Positions 9,077 to 15,970 of a DNA stretch of 16,538 nucleotides are shown one piece after another. Below the pieces are notes generated by a model that saw only the letters and a list, made by a program, of their open reading frames with translations, ran no database searches and was not told where the DNA came from. The stretch comes from Sphingomonadaceae bacterium. Its GTDB lineage: Bacteria; Pseudomonadota; Alphaproteobacteria; Sphingomonadales; Sphingomonadaceae. The DNA is taken from positions 1 to 16,538 of the forward strand of contig JAFARM010000307.1 of NCBI GenBank assembly GCA_019245455.1, written 5' to 3'. Every line of letters begins with the position of its first letter. Positions within the stretch are counted from its first letter, which is position 1. The position numbers were made by a program, and so were the translations under genes.

Positions 9077-12000
9077 TCAGTAGCGCAGGCGGACCGCGAT
9101 CGCGTAGCGGCGCCCGAGCGCGTCGTAGGTCGACGGATAGGTGTTGCCGCTGTTGTACGCGGTCGCGCCGATGTTCTGGCCCACGATCGGCGGCTTGCGG
9201 TCGCCGATGTTCTGCACCGTCAGCGTCAGATCGAGGTTCTCCATGATGCTGACCCGGCCCGTCAGGTCGAAATAATCGTACGAACCGATCGAGGAGAACG
9301 GACCGTAGAAGCCGACCGCGGTGCCGGTGACCTGCGCCGGCGTCGCGCTGTTGGGATCGTCACCCTCGACCGTCGAGCCCGACAGGTGGCGCCACAGCAG
9401 CGACAGGTCGAACGACGAGAAGCTGAGCGTCGAGCGGGCGTTGAGGGTGAAGTTCGGCTGGATCGATCCGCACGAGGTCGAGTAGTGCGACACGCAATCG
9501 CGGTTGAGGCTCGTCGGGCTCTGCTGGAAGCGGTTGTGGAACGTGTAGTTCGCGTTGACGCTCAGGCCCAGCTTGGCGAAGCCGATGTCCCGCGAGTAGT
9601 TGCCCGTGATGTCGATGCCGTTGGTCTCGATCCGGCCGAGGTTCGACAGGGTGAGCGGCAGCCCCGGCGGGTTGCCGGGCGAGCCGTCGAGACCGCCGGT
9701 GAGCGCGTTACGGCGGATGCTGGTGCACGCCGGCGTCACGTTGAGCCCCGGATTCTGCGCCGCGCTGAAGCAGCTGGCGATGACATCGCCCTCGCTCGGC
9801 GTGGTGATCGCCCCGCGCACCAGGATGTGGTAATAGTCGGCCGAGATCGAGAAGTTGCGCAGGAACGACGGCTGGAAGACACCACCGGCGGTGTAGGTAT
9901 CCGCCGTCTCGGGCCGGACGTTGAGGTTGCCGCCCGTGGTGACGTTCGGCTGCTGCGCCGACGGATCCTGGATCAGGTTGACGTTGCCCGCCGTCGCCCC
10001 CTGCGCGAGGCAGACCGCGCGCAGATTGGCGTTGGTGGCGGGGTTGCCCAGCGTCTGCCCGGTCTTCGCCACGCCCGCCGAAGTGAAGGTCGCGCAGGGA
10101 TCGTTGGCCAGGCTGCCGAGCGCGCCGACAACGGGCGCGAACAGCTCGCCGATGTTCGGCGCGCGGACGGCGCGGTTGTAGGTGCCGCGGAACTTCAGCC
10201 CGGCGATCGGCTCGTACTGGACGCCGCCCTTGTAGGTCGAGGTGTCGCCCTGGAGCGTGTAGCTCGAATAGCGATATCCGCCTTCCGCCTGCAGCAGGTG
10301 GATCAGCGGCTTGTCCTCGACCAGGGGCGCGATCACCTCGACGAAGCCCTCGGTCACGTCGTAGCGGCCCGCGACGTCGGGGCTCGGCGCGCCGGCACCG
10401 AGAATTTCACCCGGCGTCTGGGAGGCGATGTCCGACTGCGTCGCGGCATAATAGCTGCGGAACTCGCCGCCGACGGCGAAGCTGATTGGGTTGGTGGCGA
10501 ACGGCGAGTGATAGCCGAAGTCGCCCGAGAACTGGCCGTGGACCTGGGCCAGCGACGTCCGGGTGGTGATCGTCGTCGAGCCGCCGACGATCGAGGCGAG
10601 CTGCGCCGCCGTGATCGACCCGACGGGGCCGAACAGGTTGATCGGCACGCAGCCGTTGCTGTTGTTGAGGCAAGTGGCGGTGTTGGTCGACAGCACCGAC
10701 TGCTGCAGACGCGAGAACAGGCCCTGACCCGACGAGCGACCGGCGTTCTCGCTCTCGCCGTAGGCACCGTAGAGGTCGAAGTCGATCGAGTCGATCACCT
10801 TGCCGCGGACGCCGAACTTGGCGTTGAAGACGGTCGTCGTGAAGGTATCGAGGCGATTGCCCGCCTCGACGAAGCGCCGGCGGATCTGCGTCTGGATCGT
10901 ACGATAGGCCGGATTGGTCGGGTCCGTCGCGGTCGCCGCGGCGGTGCACTGCGCCGGCGTCAGGCCGTTCGCCGCGCACAGCGAGTTCAGCACCCCGGCC
11001 GGGATGTAGGGGTTGCTGAGCGGCAGCGTCAGCGAATTGGTGAAGGTTCCCGACGGCGCGATGATCTGGGAGACGCTGTTCTTCGAGAACAGGGCCTCGG
11101 TGTAGACCTGAATGTCGGGCACGACTTCATAGTGCGCCTGACCGAAGATGTTGTACCGCTTGAACGGCGTCTGGAAGATGTTGTACGGGTTGAAGTTGAA
11201 CGTCTGATACACGGGAACGAGCGTTCCGGTGGTCGTGTTGATCTGGCGCGTCGGACCGCCGTAGCCCGCCAGAACCGCCGGGACGGTCGTCGACGAGCCG
11301 CTGCCCGCCGTCGAACCGTCGGCCGGGTTGAGCGCGATGTTGCTGAACGAACGGTTGCCCTGATAGACGGCGTCCGAGTTCTGGTAGCCGATCGACAGCG
11401 TCGCGTTACCCTTGTCGTCGCCGAAGTTGCCGCCGAGCGTCAGGTCGGCGCGGCGGTAGTTGCCGTCGCCCTTCTCGGTGATCTGATCGCTGACGTTGAG
11501 TTCGGCGCCGGCGAAATCCTGCTTGGTGATGAAGTTGACGACACCGGCGACCGCGTCGGCACCGTAGGTCGTCGACGCACCGCCGGTCAGCACCTCGACC
11601 CGGTCGATCAGCGCCAGCGGGATGTTGTTGAGGTCGACCTGACCGGCAAGGCCCGAGGGAACGATGCGCGACCCGTTCAAAAGGACGATGTTGCGGTTCG
11701 GCCCAAGCCCGCGCAGGTCGACGAAGAACGATCCGCCGGTGCCGTTGTTGACCGCCGAGCCGGTGTTCGCGACGACACCCGGCAGTTCGCGCAGAAGCTC
11801 TTCGGCGACGTTCGACTGGCGAAGGTGGATTTCCTCCGACGTCGTCACGTTGACCGGGGCCGACTGGGTCAGGTTGGCGTTCTTGATCAGCGAGCCGGTG
11901 ACGGTAATCTCCGCCTCGCCCGGCGTCTCCGGAGTCTGGTCCGGCGTCGTCTGGCCCGCCGCCGTCGCCGCGGGCGCGCCGGGACCGCTGGCGACCTGCG

Positions 12001-12079
12001 CGGCAGCCGGAAGGGCGAAGGCGACCGCGCCGGCGAGGATGGTCGAGCGGAGCAGGGCGGTCTTGGCGAATGGCGACAT
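9077..12079 (-). CDS. TonB-dependent outer-membrane receptor
   Basis: 1000 residues. A signal peptide (about 1 to 27, ending LPAAA before QVASG) is followed by a Pro/Thr-rich linker and the TonB-box-like EITVTGS at 57-63. The plug domain follows (about 70 to 190), with LRELPGVV, VDLRGLGPNRNIVLLNGSR, IDRVEVLTGGASTTYGADAV and GVVNFIT, all typical plug motifs. The rest is a beta-barrel rich in Asn, Tyr and Phe, ending in the aromatic signature IAVRLRY. There is no N-terminal STN signalling domain, so no direct sigma/anti-sigma coupling is expected. Such receptors in sphingomonads import siderophores, plant glycans or other large molecules; the ligand cannot be told here. ATG 12079 has AAGGGG eight bases upstream and begins the signal peptide; the in-frame ATG at 12178 would add 33 residues before it and is less likely. 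It is divergent from the gene at 12282. Confidence 0.97.
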   Translation of the reverse strand: MSPFAKTALLRSTILAGAVAFALPAAAQVASGPGAPAATAAGQTTPDQTPETPGEAEITVTGSLIKNANLTQSAPVNVTTSEEIHLRQSNVAEELLRELPGVVANTGSAVNNGTGGSFFVDLRGLGPNRNIVLLNGSRIVPSGLAGQVDLNNIPLALIDRVEVLTGGASTTYGADAVAGVVNFITKQDFAGAELNVSDQITEKGDGNYRRADLTLGGNFGDDKGNATLSIGYQNSDAVYQGNRSFSNIALNPADGSTAGSGSSTTVPAVLAGYGGPTRQINTTTGTLVPVYQTFNFNPYNIFQTPFKRYNIFGQAHYEVVPDIQVYTEALFSKNSVSQIIAPSGTFTNSLTLPLSNPYIPAGVLNSLCAANGLTPAQCTAAATATDPTNPAYRTIQTQIRRRFVEAGNRLDTFTTTVFNAKFGVRGKVIDSIDFDLYGAYGESENAGRSSGQGLFSRLQQSVLSTNTATCLNNSNGCVPINLFGPVGSITAAQLASIVGGSTTITTRTSLAQVHGQFSGDFGYHSPFATNPISFAVGGEFRSYYAATQSDIASQTPGEILGAGAPSPDVAGRYDVTEGFVEVIAPLVEDKPLIHLLQAEGGYRYSSYTLQGDTSTYKGGVQYEPIAGLKFRGTYNRAVRAPNIGELFAPVVGALGSLANDPCATFTSAGVAKTGQTLGNPATNANLRAVCLAQGATAGNVNLIQDPSAQQPNVTTGGNLNVRPETADTYTAGGVFQPSFLRNFSISADYYHILVRGAITTPSEGDVIASCFSAAQNPGLNVTPACTSIRRNALTGGLDGSPGNPPGLPLTLSNLGRIETNGIDITGNYSRDIGFAKLGLSVNANYTFHNRFQQSPTSLNRDCVSHYSTSCGSIQPNFTLNARSTLSFSSFDLSLLWRHLSGSTVEGDDPNSATPAQVTGTAVGFYGPFSSIGSYDYFDLTGRVSIMENLDLTLTVQNIGDRKPPIVGQNIGATAYNSGNTYPSTYDALGRRYAIAVRLRY

Positions 12080-12140
12080 CAGGAAATCCCCTTCATCAGC
12101 GGCGCAATCGTCCCGCGCCAGCCGATTCGAGCCGTCCGCG

Positions 12141-12185
12141 GGTTGCATGAACCGTGTATGAAAGGGCGACCGGGGCACTGCAACC
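12141..12185. promoter_or_regulatory. inverted repeat in the divergent receptor/12282 intergenic region
   Basis: GGTTGCA (12141-12147) and TGCAACC (12179-12185) are perfect inverted copies 31 bases apart. On the minus strand the right arm overlaps TTGCAG (12183-12178), a possible -35, and CATACA (12160-12155) lies 17 bases on as a weak -10. The left arm would then fall near the start of transcription of the receptor gene. On the plus strand TTGACG (12209-12214) is a possible -35 for the 12282 gene without a good -10. This could be an operator, but only sequence symmetry supports it. Confidence 0.35.
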
Positions 12186-12281
12186 GGCTATCCACCCGGC
12201 GAACACGGTTGACGCGGCGCTGTTGCAAATCCGTCACATGGGCGGTAGCCGGCGCTGTCCGCCACGCACGAAAGGCCACCC

Positions 12282-12821
12282 GTGAAGACGCTGGTTCCGA
12301 TCGCCCTGACGACCCTTGCCGCGACGCTGGCCGCGCCGGCGACCCCTGCCGCGCCGGTGGTGGCGGCGGCGCGCGGGGACGCAGCCGGGCTGATCGGCGA
12401 GCTGACGGCGTGCAAGGCGGTCGCCGACAATACCGCACGCCTCGCCTGTTACGACGCGGCGACGGCGAAGCTCGCCGAGGCGACCGCCAAGGGTGAGGTC
12501 AAGATCATCGACCGCGAGGAAATCCGTCAGACGCGCCGCTCGCTGTTCGGCTTCGAACTGCCCAAGATCGCTTTGTTCAAGGGCGACGACAGCGCCGCCG
12601 ATACGCCAAGCGAGATCGACACGACGCTGAAGGCCGTCGGCCCGAGCGAATACGGCAAGTTCACGCTGACGATGGCCGACGGGGCGGTGTGGCGGACGAC
12701 CGAGCCGCTGCCGCGCGACCCGCGCGTCGGCATGGCGGTCCACATCAAGCGCGGCGCGCTCGGCAACTACTTCATCCGCGTCGGCGAGATGCGCGGCGTC
12801 CCGGCGCAGCGCATCCGGTGA
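12282..12821 (+). CDS. secreted two-cysteine protein of unknown function
   Basis: 179 residues. It begins with a signal peptide (MKTLVPIALTTLAATLAAPA, cleavage probably near residue 25). The pattern LTACKAVADNTARLACYDAA (C44 and C56) resembles the C-x(n)-RLxCYD motif found near the N-terminus of several periplasmic proteins, including some linked to type VI secretion; here no such genes are near. After RSLFGFELP (87-94) and an acidic linker, the C-terminal 55 residues (KFTLTMADGAVWRTTEPLP to the end) look like a small beta-barrel or SH3-like fold. The start is GTG 12282 with AAAGG six bases upstream. Its TGA overlaps an in-frame GTG of the next gene, so the two form an operon. No function is assigned. 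Confidence 0.8.
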   Translation: MKTLVPIALTTLAATLAAPATPAAPVVAAARGDAAGLIGELTACKAVADNTARLACYDAATAKLAEATAKGEVKIIDREEIRQTRRSLFGFELPKIALFKGDDSAADTPSEIDTTLKAVGPSEYGKFTLTMADGAVWRTTEPLPRDPRVGMAVHIKRGALGNYFIRVGEMRGVPAQRIR

Positions 12822-12835
12822 GCACCGGGCCGGCC

Positions 12836-13993
12836 ATGATCCGGACGCCGCAGGCGCTGAACGCCGCCGGGCTGGCGCGGCTGAACGCCGGCGACGCCGC
12901 GGCCGCGGCCGCGCTGTTCGCGGAAGCCGCCGCGCTCGATCCCGCTGCGCTGCCGCTGTGGCTGAACCTGGCCCATGCCCAGCGCGTGGCAGGCGACGAC
13001 GCCGGCGAGGGCGAGGCGCTGGCGCGCGCGCTGGCGATCGACGCGCGCGACCTTGGCGCGCTGATCCGGTCGGCCGAGCGGTGGGAGCGGATCGGCCAGC
13101 CGGCGAAGGCGACGCGCGCGTGGAGCGGCGTGCTGGCGGTCGCGCCGCCGCTCGCCGAATGCGCCGGCCCGTTGCGCGACGCGGTGGCGCACGCGACCGG
13201 CTTCGTCGCCGCGCGCACCGCCGATTTCGCGAGGGCGATCGACGCGGCGCTGGCGGACGACCTGGCGACGGTCGCCGACCGCCGGCGGATTGACGCAGCG
13301 ATTGCTGCGGCGACGGGGCGACGGCGGATCTATGTCAACGAGTGCGCCGGGCTGCACTTCCCCTTCCTGCCCGCCGACGAGTTCTTCGACCGTGCGCACT
13401 TTCCGTGGCTGGCCGACCTCGAGGCGGCGACGCCGGCGATCCGGGCCGAGGCCGAGGCGCTGCTCGGCCACGACGGCGTCAAGCCGTACGTGGCGATGGA
13501 GCCGGGCGCGCCGCCGAACAAGTGGACGCCGCTCGACCGCTCGCTCGACTGGGGTGCGTACCACCTGTGGCAGTACGGGGCGCTGATCCGGGAGGCGGTC
13601 GCGCGCTGCCCGGCGACGGCGGCGGCGTTGTCGGCCGTGCCGCAGGCCGAGCTGCCCGGCCGCGCGCCGACGGCGTTCTTCTCGATCCTGAAGCCGCACA
13701 CGCGCATCCCGCCGCACACCGGCGTGACCAACACGCGGACGATCGTCCACCTGCCGCTGATCGTCCCCCCCGGCTGCGGCTTCCGCGTCGGCGGCGAGAC
13801 GCGGGAGTGGGTCGAGGGACAGGCCTTCGCCTTCGACGACACGATCGAGCACGAGGCTTGGAACGACAGCGATGCGGTCCGCGTCGTCCTCATCCTCGAC
13901 GTGTGGAACCCGTACCTGACCGCCGATGAGCGCCGCCTGCTCCAAGCCTATTATGCCGCCGCCGACGCGAGCGGGCACAATCCCGGGGAATAG
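12836..13993 (+). CDS. TPR plus aspartyl/asparaginyl beta-hydroxylase (2-oxoglutarate/Fe-dependent) protein
   Basis: 385 residues. Residues about 1 to 95 contain TPR-like helices (AGLARLNAGDAAAAAALF, then LPLWLNLAHAQRVAGDDAGE). The C-terminal part from about 160 is an AspH-type double-stranded beta-helix (PF05118): WTPLDRSLDWGAYHLW, FFSILKPHTRIPPHTG, TIVHLPLIVPPGCGF and IEHEAWNDS. Iron ligands should be H294 (PPHTG) and H339 (IEHEAW), 45 residues apart, and R349 (AVRVVLI) would bind 2-oxoglutarate. In human AspH the matching residues are two histidines and one arginine with the same spacing, and no acidic ligand. The enzyme would hydroxylate Asp or Asn side chains of a protein or small-molecule substrate that cannot be named. 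No signal peptide is seen, so it is probably cytoplasmic. ATG 12836 was chosen; GTG 12818 overlaps the upstream stop and is possible. It ends one base before the ParE stop on the opposite strand. Confidence 0.9.
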   Translation: MIRTPQALNAAGLARLNAGDAAAAAALFAEAAALDPAALPLWLNLAHAQRVAGDDAGEGEALARALAIDARDLGALIRSAERWERIGQPAKATRAWSGVLAVAPPLAECAGPLRDAVAHATGFVAARTADFARAIDAALADDLATVADRRRIDAAIAAATGRRRIYVNECAGLHFPFLPADEFFDRAHFPWLADLEAATPAIRAEAEALLGHDGVKPYVAMEPGAPPNKWTPLDRSLDWGAYHLWQYGALIREAVARCPATAAALSAVPQAELPGRAPTAFFSILKPHTRIPPHTGVTNTRTIVHLPLIVPPGCGFRVGGETREWVEGQAFAFDDTIEHEAWNDSDAVRVVLILDVWNPYLTADERRLLQAYYAAADASGHNPGE

Positions 13994-13994
13994 G

Positions 13995-14282
13995 TCAGGG
14001 CAGGTGCCGATCGAGGTTGCGGGCGACGTGGAGCACGCGGGCGATCGTCAGCGTGTCGGCCTCACGATCGATCGTTACGACGAGATAGTGCGAACGGACG
14101 CGGCGGATATGCCAGCCGTCCCGCAGCGGGCGAGCGTGCCGCGGATCGCGGGCGACCTGTTTGGCCGCGTCGCGCAGATCGCTGAGGTAGGTCACGGCAA
14201 CAAGGGTGCCCCAGCGCTCGACCGAGTAGCGCCGCACCTCGCGCAGCTCCGCGGTGGCGAGGCGCGACCAGACGAGCCTCAC
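13995..14282 (-). CDS. parE: ParE/RelE-superfamily toxin
   Basis: 95 residues, normal ParE length. Family features are the N-terminal LVWSRLATAELREVRRY, the central YLSDLRDAAKQVARDP, PLRDGWHIRRVRSHYLV and the C-terminal IARVLHVARNLDRHL, which matches the ParE-type ending RVLH...D..RHL. ParE toxins poison DNA gyrase; RelE relatives cut mRNA, and the C-terminal end favours ParE. The start is GTG 14282, which overlaps the TGA of the antitoxin gene by four bases (GTGA), so toxin synthesis is coupled to the antitoxin. The frame is open upstream to 14423, but that part lies inside the antitoxin gene. Confidence 0.92.
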   Translation of the reverse strand: MRLVWSRLATAELREVRRYSVERWGTLVAVTYLSDLRDAAKQVARDPRHARPLRDGWHIRRVRSHYLVVTIDREADTLTIARVLHVARNLDRHLP

Positions 14283-14515
14283 GCCGCGGTGCCGGTCTCC
14301 GCCACGAACGCGTCGATGTCGAAGCCGTCGTCGATGCCGCTCGCCAGCCCCTCCTCGCCCAAGGCCACGAGGCGGTCGACGAACCGCGCGTCGTCGGCCA
14401 GGCGGCGCAGCCCCGCGCGGCACGCCTCTGCCAGCGTGGGGAAGCGGCCCTCGGCCACCAGCCTGAGGCCGATCGCCTCCGCATCGCCGAGCGCGATGCT
14501 CGTTCCGCCTGCCAT
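14279..14515 (-). CDS. parD: ParD-family antitoxin
   Basis: 78 residues. The N-terminal part (TSIALGDAEAIGLRLVAEG, then FPTLAEACRAGLRRL) fits a ribbon-helix-helix DNA-binding domain at about residues 5 to 40; the acidic C-terminus (IDDGFDIDAFVAETG) would wrap the toxin. ATG 14515 has GGGAG about nine bases upstream. Antitoxins of this family normally repress their own operon, which fits the promoter just upstream. The pair sits between chromosomal genes without any mobile-element marks. Confidence 0.9.
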   Translation of the reverse strand: MAGGTSIALGDAEAIGLRLVAEGRFPTLAEACRAGLRRLADDARFVDRLVALGEEGLASGIDDGFDIDAFVAETGTAA

Positions 14516-14537
14516 CGTCGTCTCTCCCGTCGCCCGG

Positions 14538-14565
14538 AATATAGCGGGGCCTACAGCCGTCACAA
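14538..14565 (-). promoter_or_regulatory. promoter candidate for the parD-parE operon
   Basis: Read on the minus strand: TTGTGA at 14565-14560, a spacer of 16 bases, then TATATT at 14543-14538. This is the best housekeeping-type promoter in the window. Transcription would begin near 14531, about 16 bases before the antitoxin ATG, with the ribosome binding site in between. It lies entirely in the 63-base gap after the yqhA-like gene. Confidence 0.6.
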
Positions 14566-14578
14566 CGCGCTGGCGCGG

Positions 14579-15067
14579 TCAGCCCTTCGCCTTGGCCCCC
14601 AGCCGGTCGATCACCGCCAGCATCAGCGCAGAGGCGACGAAGGCGAGGTGGACGGCGACGCTCACCAGCAGCGTCCGCTCGCCGCCCGGTTCGGCGTTGA
14701 AGAACAGCTGCAGCAGATGGATCGCCGAGATGGCGACGATCGACGAAGCGACCTTGACCTTCAGCCCGCTGCCGGCGTCGCTGCCGTCCCGATCGCGGAT
14801 GAAGCTACGCCAGCCGCTCAGGACCACCGTCACGACGAGGTTGGCGACGAGCACGGCGTCGATCAGCCCGAGCATCGCCAGGATCATCGTCGCCTGGTCG
14901 TAGACGAGGACGTTCGCCGCCATCTTGACCAGCTTGGCGGCGAAGGCGACGGCATAGACGGCGAGCCCGATCGCCAGCCCGAAGTAGAAGACGAGCAGGA
15001 TCAGCCGGCTGCCGACCGCCGCCCGCCCGACCGCGCCCGCGGGCCTGTCGTCGTCGCTCGCCGCCAT
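14579..15067 (-). CDS. YqhA family (UPF0114) inner-membrane protein
   Basis: 162 residues. Three or four membrane segments are visible: LILLVFYFGLAIGLAVYAVAF (about 22 to 42), a long one around LAMLGLIDAVLVANLVVTVV (about 63 to 83), SIVAISAIHLLQLFF (about 108 to 123) and LVSVAVHLAFVASALMLAVI (about 134 to 153). The motifs YFGL near the start, LIDAVLVANLVV.V..SG, LKVKVASSIVAISAIHLLQ and the final DRL match E. coli YqhA and the UPF0114 family. The molecular function is not established. ATG 15067 has a very strong ribosome binding site (GGAGGGGGGAG). It follows the M23 peptidase gene by 57 bases on the same strand and could share its transcript. Confidence 0.93.
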   Translation of the reverse strand: MAASDDDRPAGAVGRAAVGSRLILLVFYFGLAIGLAVYAVAFAAKLVKMAANVLVYDQATMILAMLGLIDAVLVANLVVTVVLSGWRSFIRDRDGSDAGSGLKVKVASSIVAISAIHLLQLFFNAEPGGERTLLVSVAVHLAFVASALMLAVIDRLGAKAKG

Positions 15068-15124
15068 CGCACTCCCCCCTCCAGCTCCGCTCAGCCTAGC
15101 CTCGCCTGCCGCCGCGTCGAGGGG

Positions 15125-15970
15125 TCACCGCAGGTTGCCTCCTTCGGGCACCAGCAGCCCGGGGTCGAGCCGCTCGCGCCCCCAGCTCAGCGCCCAGTGC
15201 AGGTGCGGCCCCGTCGCACGGCCGGTCATGCCGACCAAGCCCAGCGTGTCGCCGCGCTTCACCGCCTGCCCCTCCTTCACGTCGATGCGGCTGAGGTGGA
15301 GGAAGGCCGACACCAACCCGTGGCCGTGGTCGAGCATGACGAGGTTGCCTTCGAGCAGGAACGGCCCGTGCGCCAGCCGCACGACCCCGTCGGCCGGCGC
15401 CGTTACCGGCGACCCCGGCGGCGCGGCGATGTCGAGGCCGAGGTGCGGCGCCTTGGGCACGCCGCCCAGGATCCGCTGGCTCCCGTAGACGCCGCTGATC
15501 CGCCCGTGCGCCGGCCAGCGGAACGCCTGCGTCCAGCCGGTTTCGTCGCTCTCGCCCGCGCGCGCGGCGGCGATCTCGGCGAGCTCGACCCTGCGCCGCG
15601 CGTCGTATTCGGGATCGGGCGGAGCGTCGGGCGGCGGCTGCTTCAGCGAGGGGATCGATTCGATGTCGTAGTGGCGGGGCATGATCGGCACCGTGCGCCG
15701 CTCCTCGTGCCCGTCGGCGAGGCGCGCGACGAACACCGCGCTCGGCCCGTGATCGCGGCCGAAGCCGGCAAGGAAGCGCCGGTCGCCGCCCAGCCGCACG
15801 GGGACGCCGTCGACGCGGACCGACCGCGTCCCAGGCGGCGCGGTGCCAACGACGATGCCACCCTGCGTTAGGTGCCCGGCGAGCAACCACTCGCGTCCGT
15901 CGATCGGCGCTCCCGTCGCGACAGCTGCCACGACGGCGGCGGCGGTGAGGGCGAGGGCGACGCGCATCAT
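15125..15970 (-). CDS. secreted M23-family metallopeptidase (LytM domain)
   Basis: 281 residues. A signal peptide (MMRVALALTAAAVVAAVATG) precedes a beta-rich N-terminal region (about 25 to 95). A Pro/Glu/Arg-rich linker with ERRTVPIMPRHYDIESIP lies before the LytM domain (about 150 to 275). Zinc ligands should be H176 and D180 in HLGLD and H258 in PHLHW; H225 (FLHLS) and H256 complete the catalytic set. M23 enzymes with all these residues cut peptide cross-links in peptidoglycan. The PKxPHxGLDIAAPxGxPV region and the YDI motif match a subfamily frequent in alphaproteobacteria, usually annotated only as M23 peptidase. The start ATG 15970 overlaps the stop of the upstream P-loop protein (ATGA); a second ATG follows at once. 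Periplasmic, possibly lipid-free. Confidence 0.93.
   Translation of the reverse strand: MMRVALALTAAAVVAAVATGAPIDGREWLLAGHLTQGGIVVGTAPPGTRSVRVDGVPVRLGGDRRFLAGFGRDHGPSAVFVARLADGHEERRTVPIMPRHYDIESIPSLKQPPPDAPPDPEYDARRRVELAEIAAARAGESDETGWTQAFRWPAHGRISGVYGSQRILGGVPKAPHLGLDIAAPPGSPVTAPADGVVRLAHGPFLLEGNLVMLDHGHGLVSAFLHLSRIDVKEGQAVKRGDTLGLVGMTGRATGPHLHWALSWGRERLDPGLLVPEGGNLR

Noticed and set aside
8446..9246. Plus-strand open frame of 266 codons opposite the small secreted genes
   Set aside because: Arg/Gly-rich with no signal or domain; the minus strand has signal peptides and ribosome binding sites.
12080..12178. N-terminal extension of the TonB-dependent receptor from ATG 12178
   Set aside because: It would put 33 residues before the signal peptide; ATG 12079 has an excellent AAGGGG site and starts the signal peptide directly.
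9386..12496. Plus-strand open frame of 1036 codons opposite the TonB-dependent receptor
   Set aside because: It is rich in Arg, Ala, Gly and Val with no domain, arises from the GC-rich third positions of the receptor gene, and has no ribosome binding site or signal.
12282..12821. Type VI secretion accessory protein
   Set aside because: The C-x(n)-RLxCYD pattern alone is found in several periplasmic families, and no type VI gene is present in the window.
14283..14423. N-terminal extension of the ParE toxin
   Set aside because: It overlaps the antitoxin gene in another frame, is Arg-rich and gives an abnormal ParE length; GTG 14282 with GTGA overlap fits better.
13995..14515. Defence island around the toxin-antitoxin genes
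   Set aside because: The neighbours are a hydroxylase, a YqhA protein and a cell-wall peptidase; no nuclease, methylase, helicase or phage gene lies nearby.
14648..15871. Plus-strand open frame of 407 codons opposite yqhA and the M23 peptidase genes
   Set aside because: Arg/Asp/Pro-rich shadow without motifs; the minus-strand genes carry clear family signatures.
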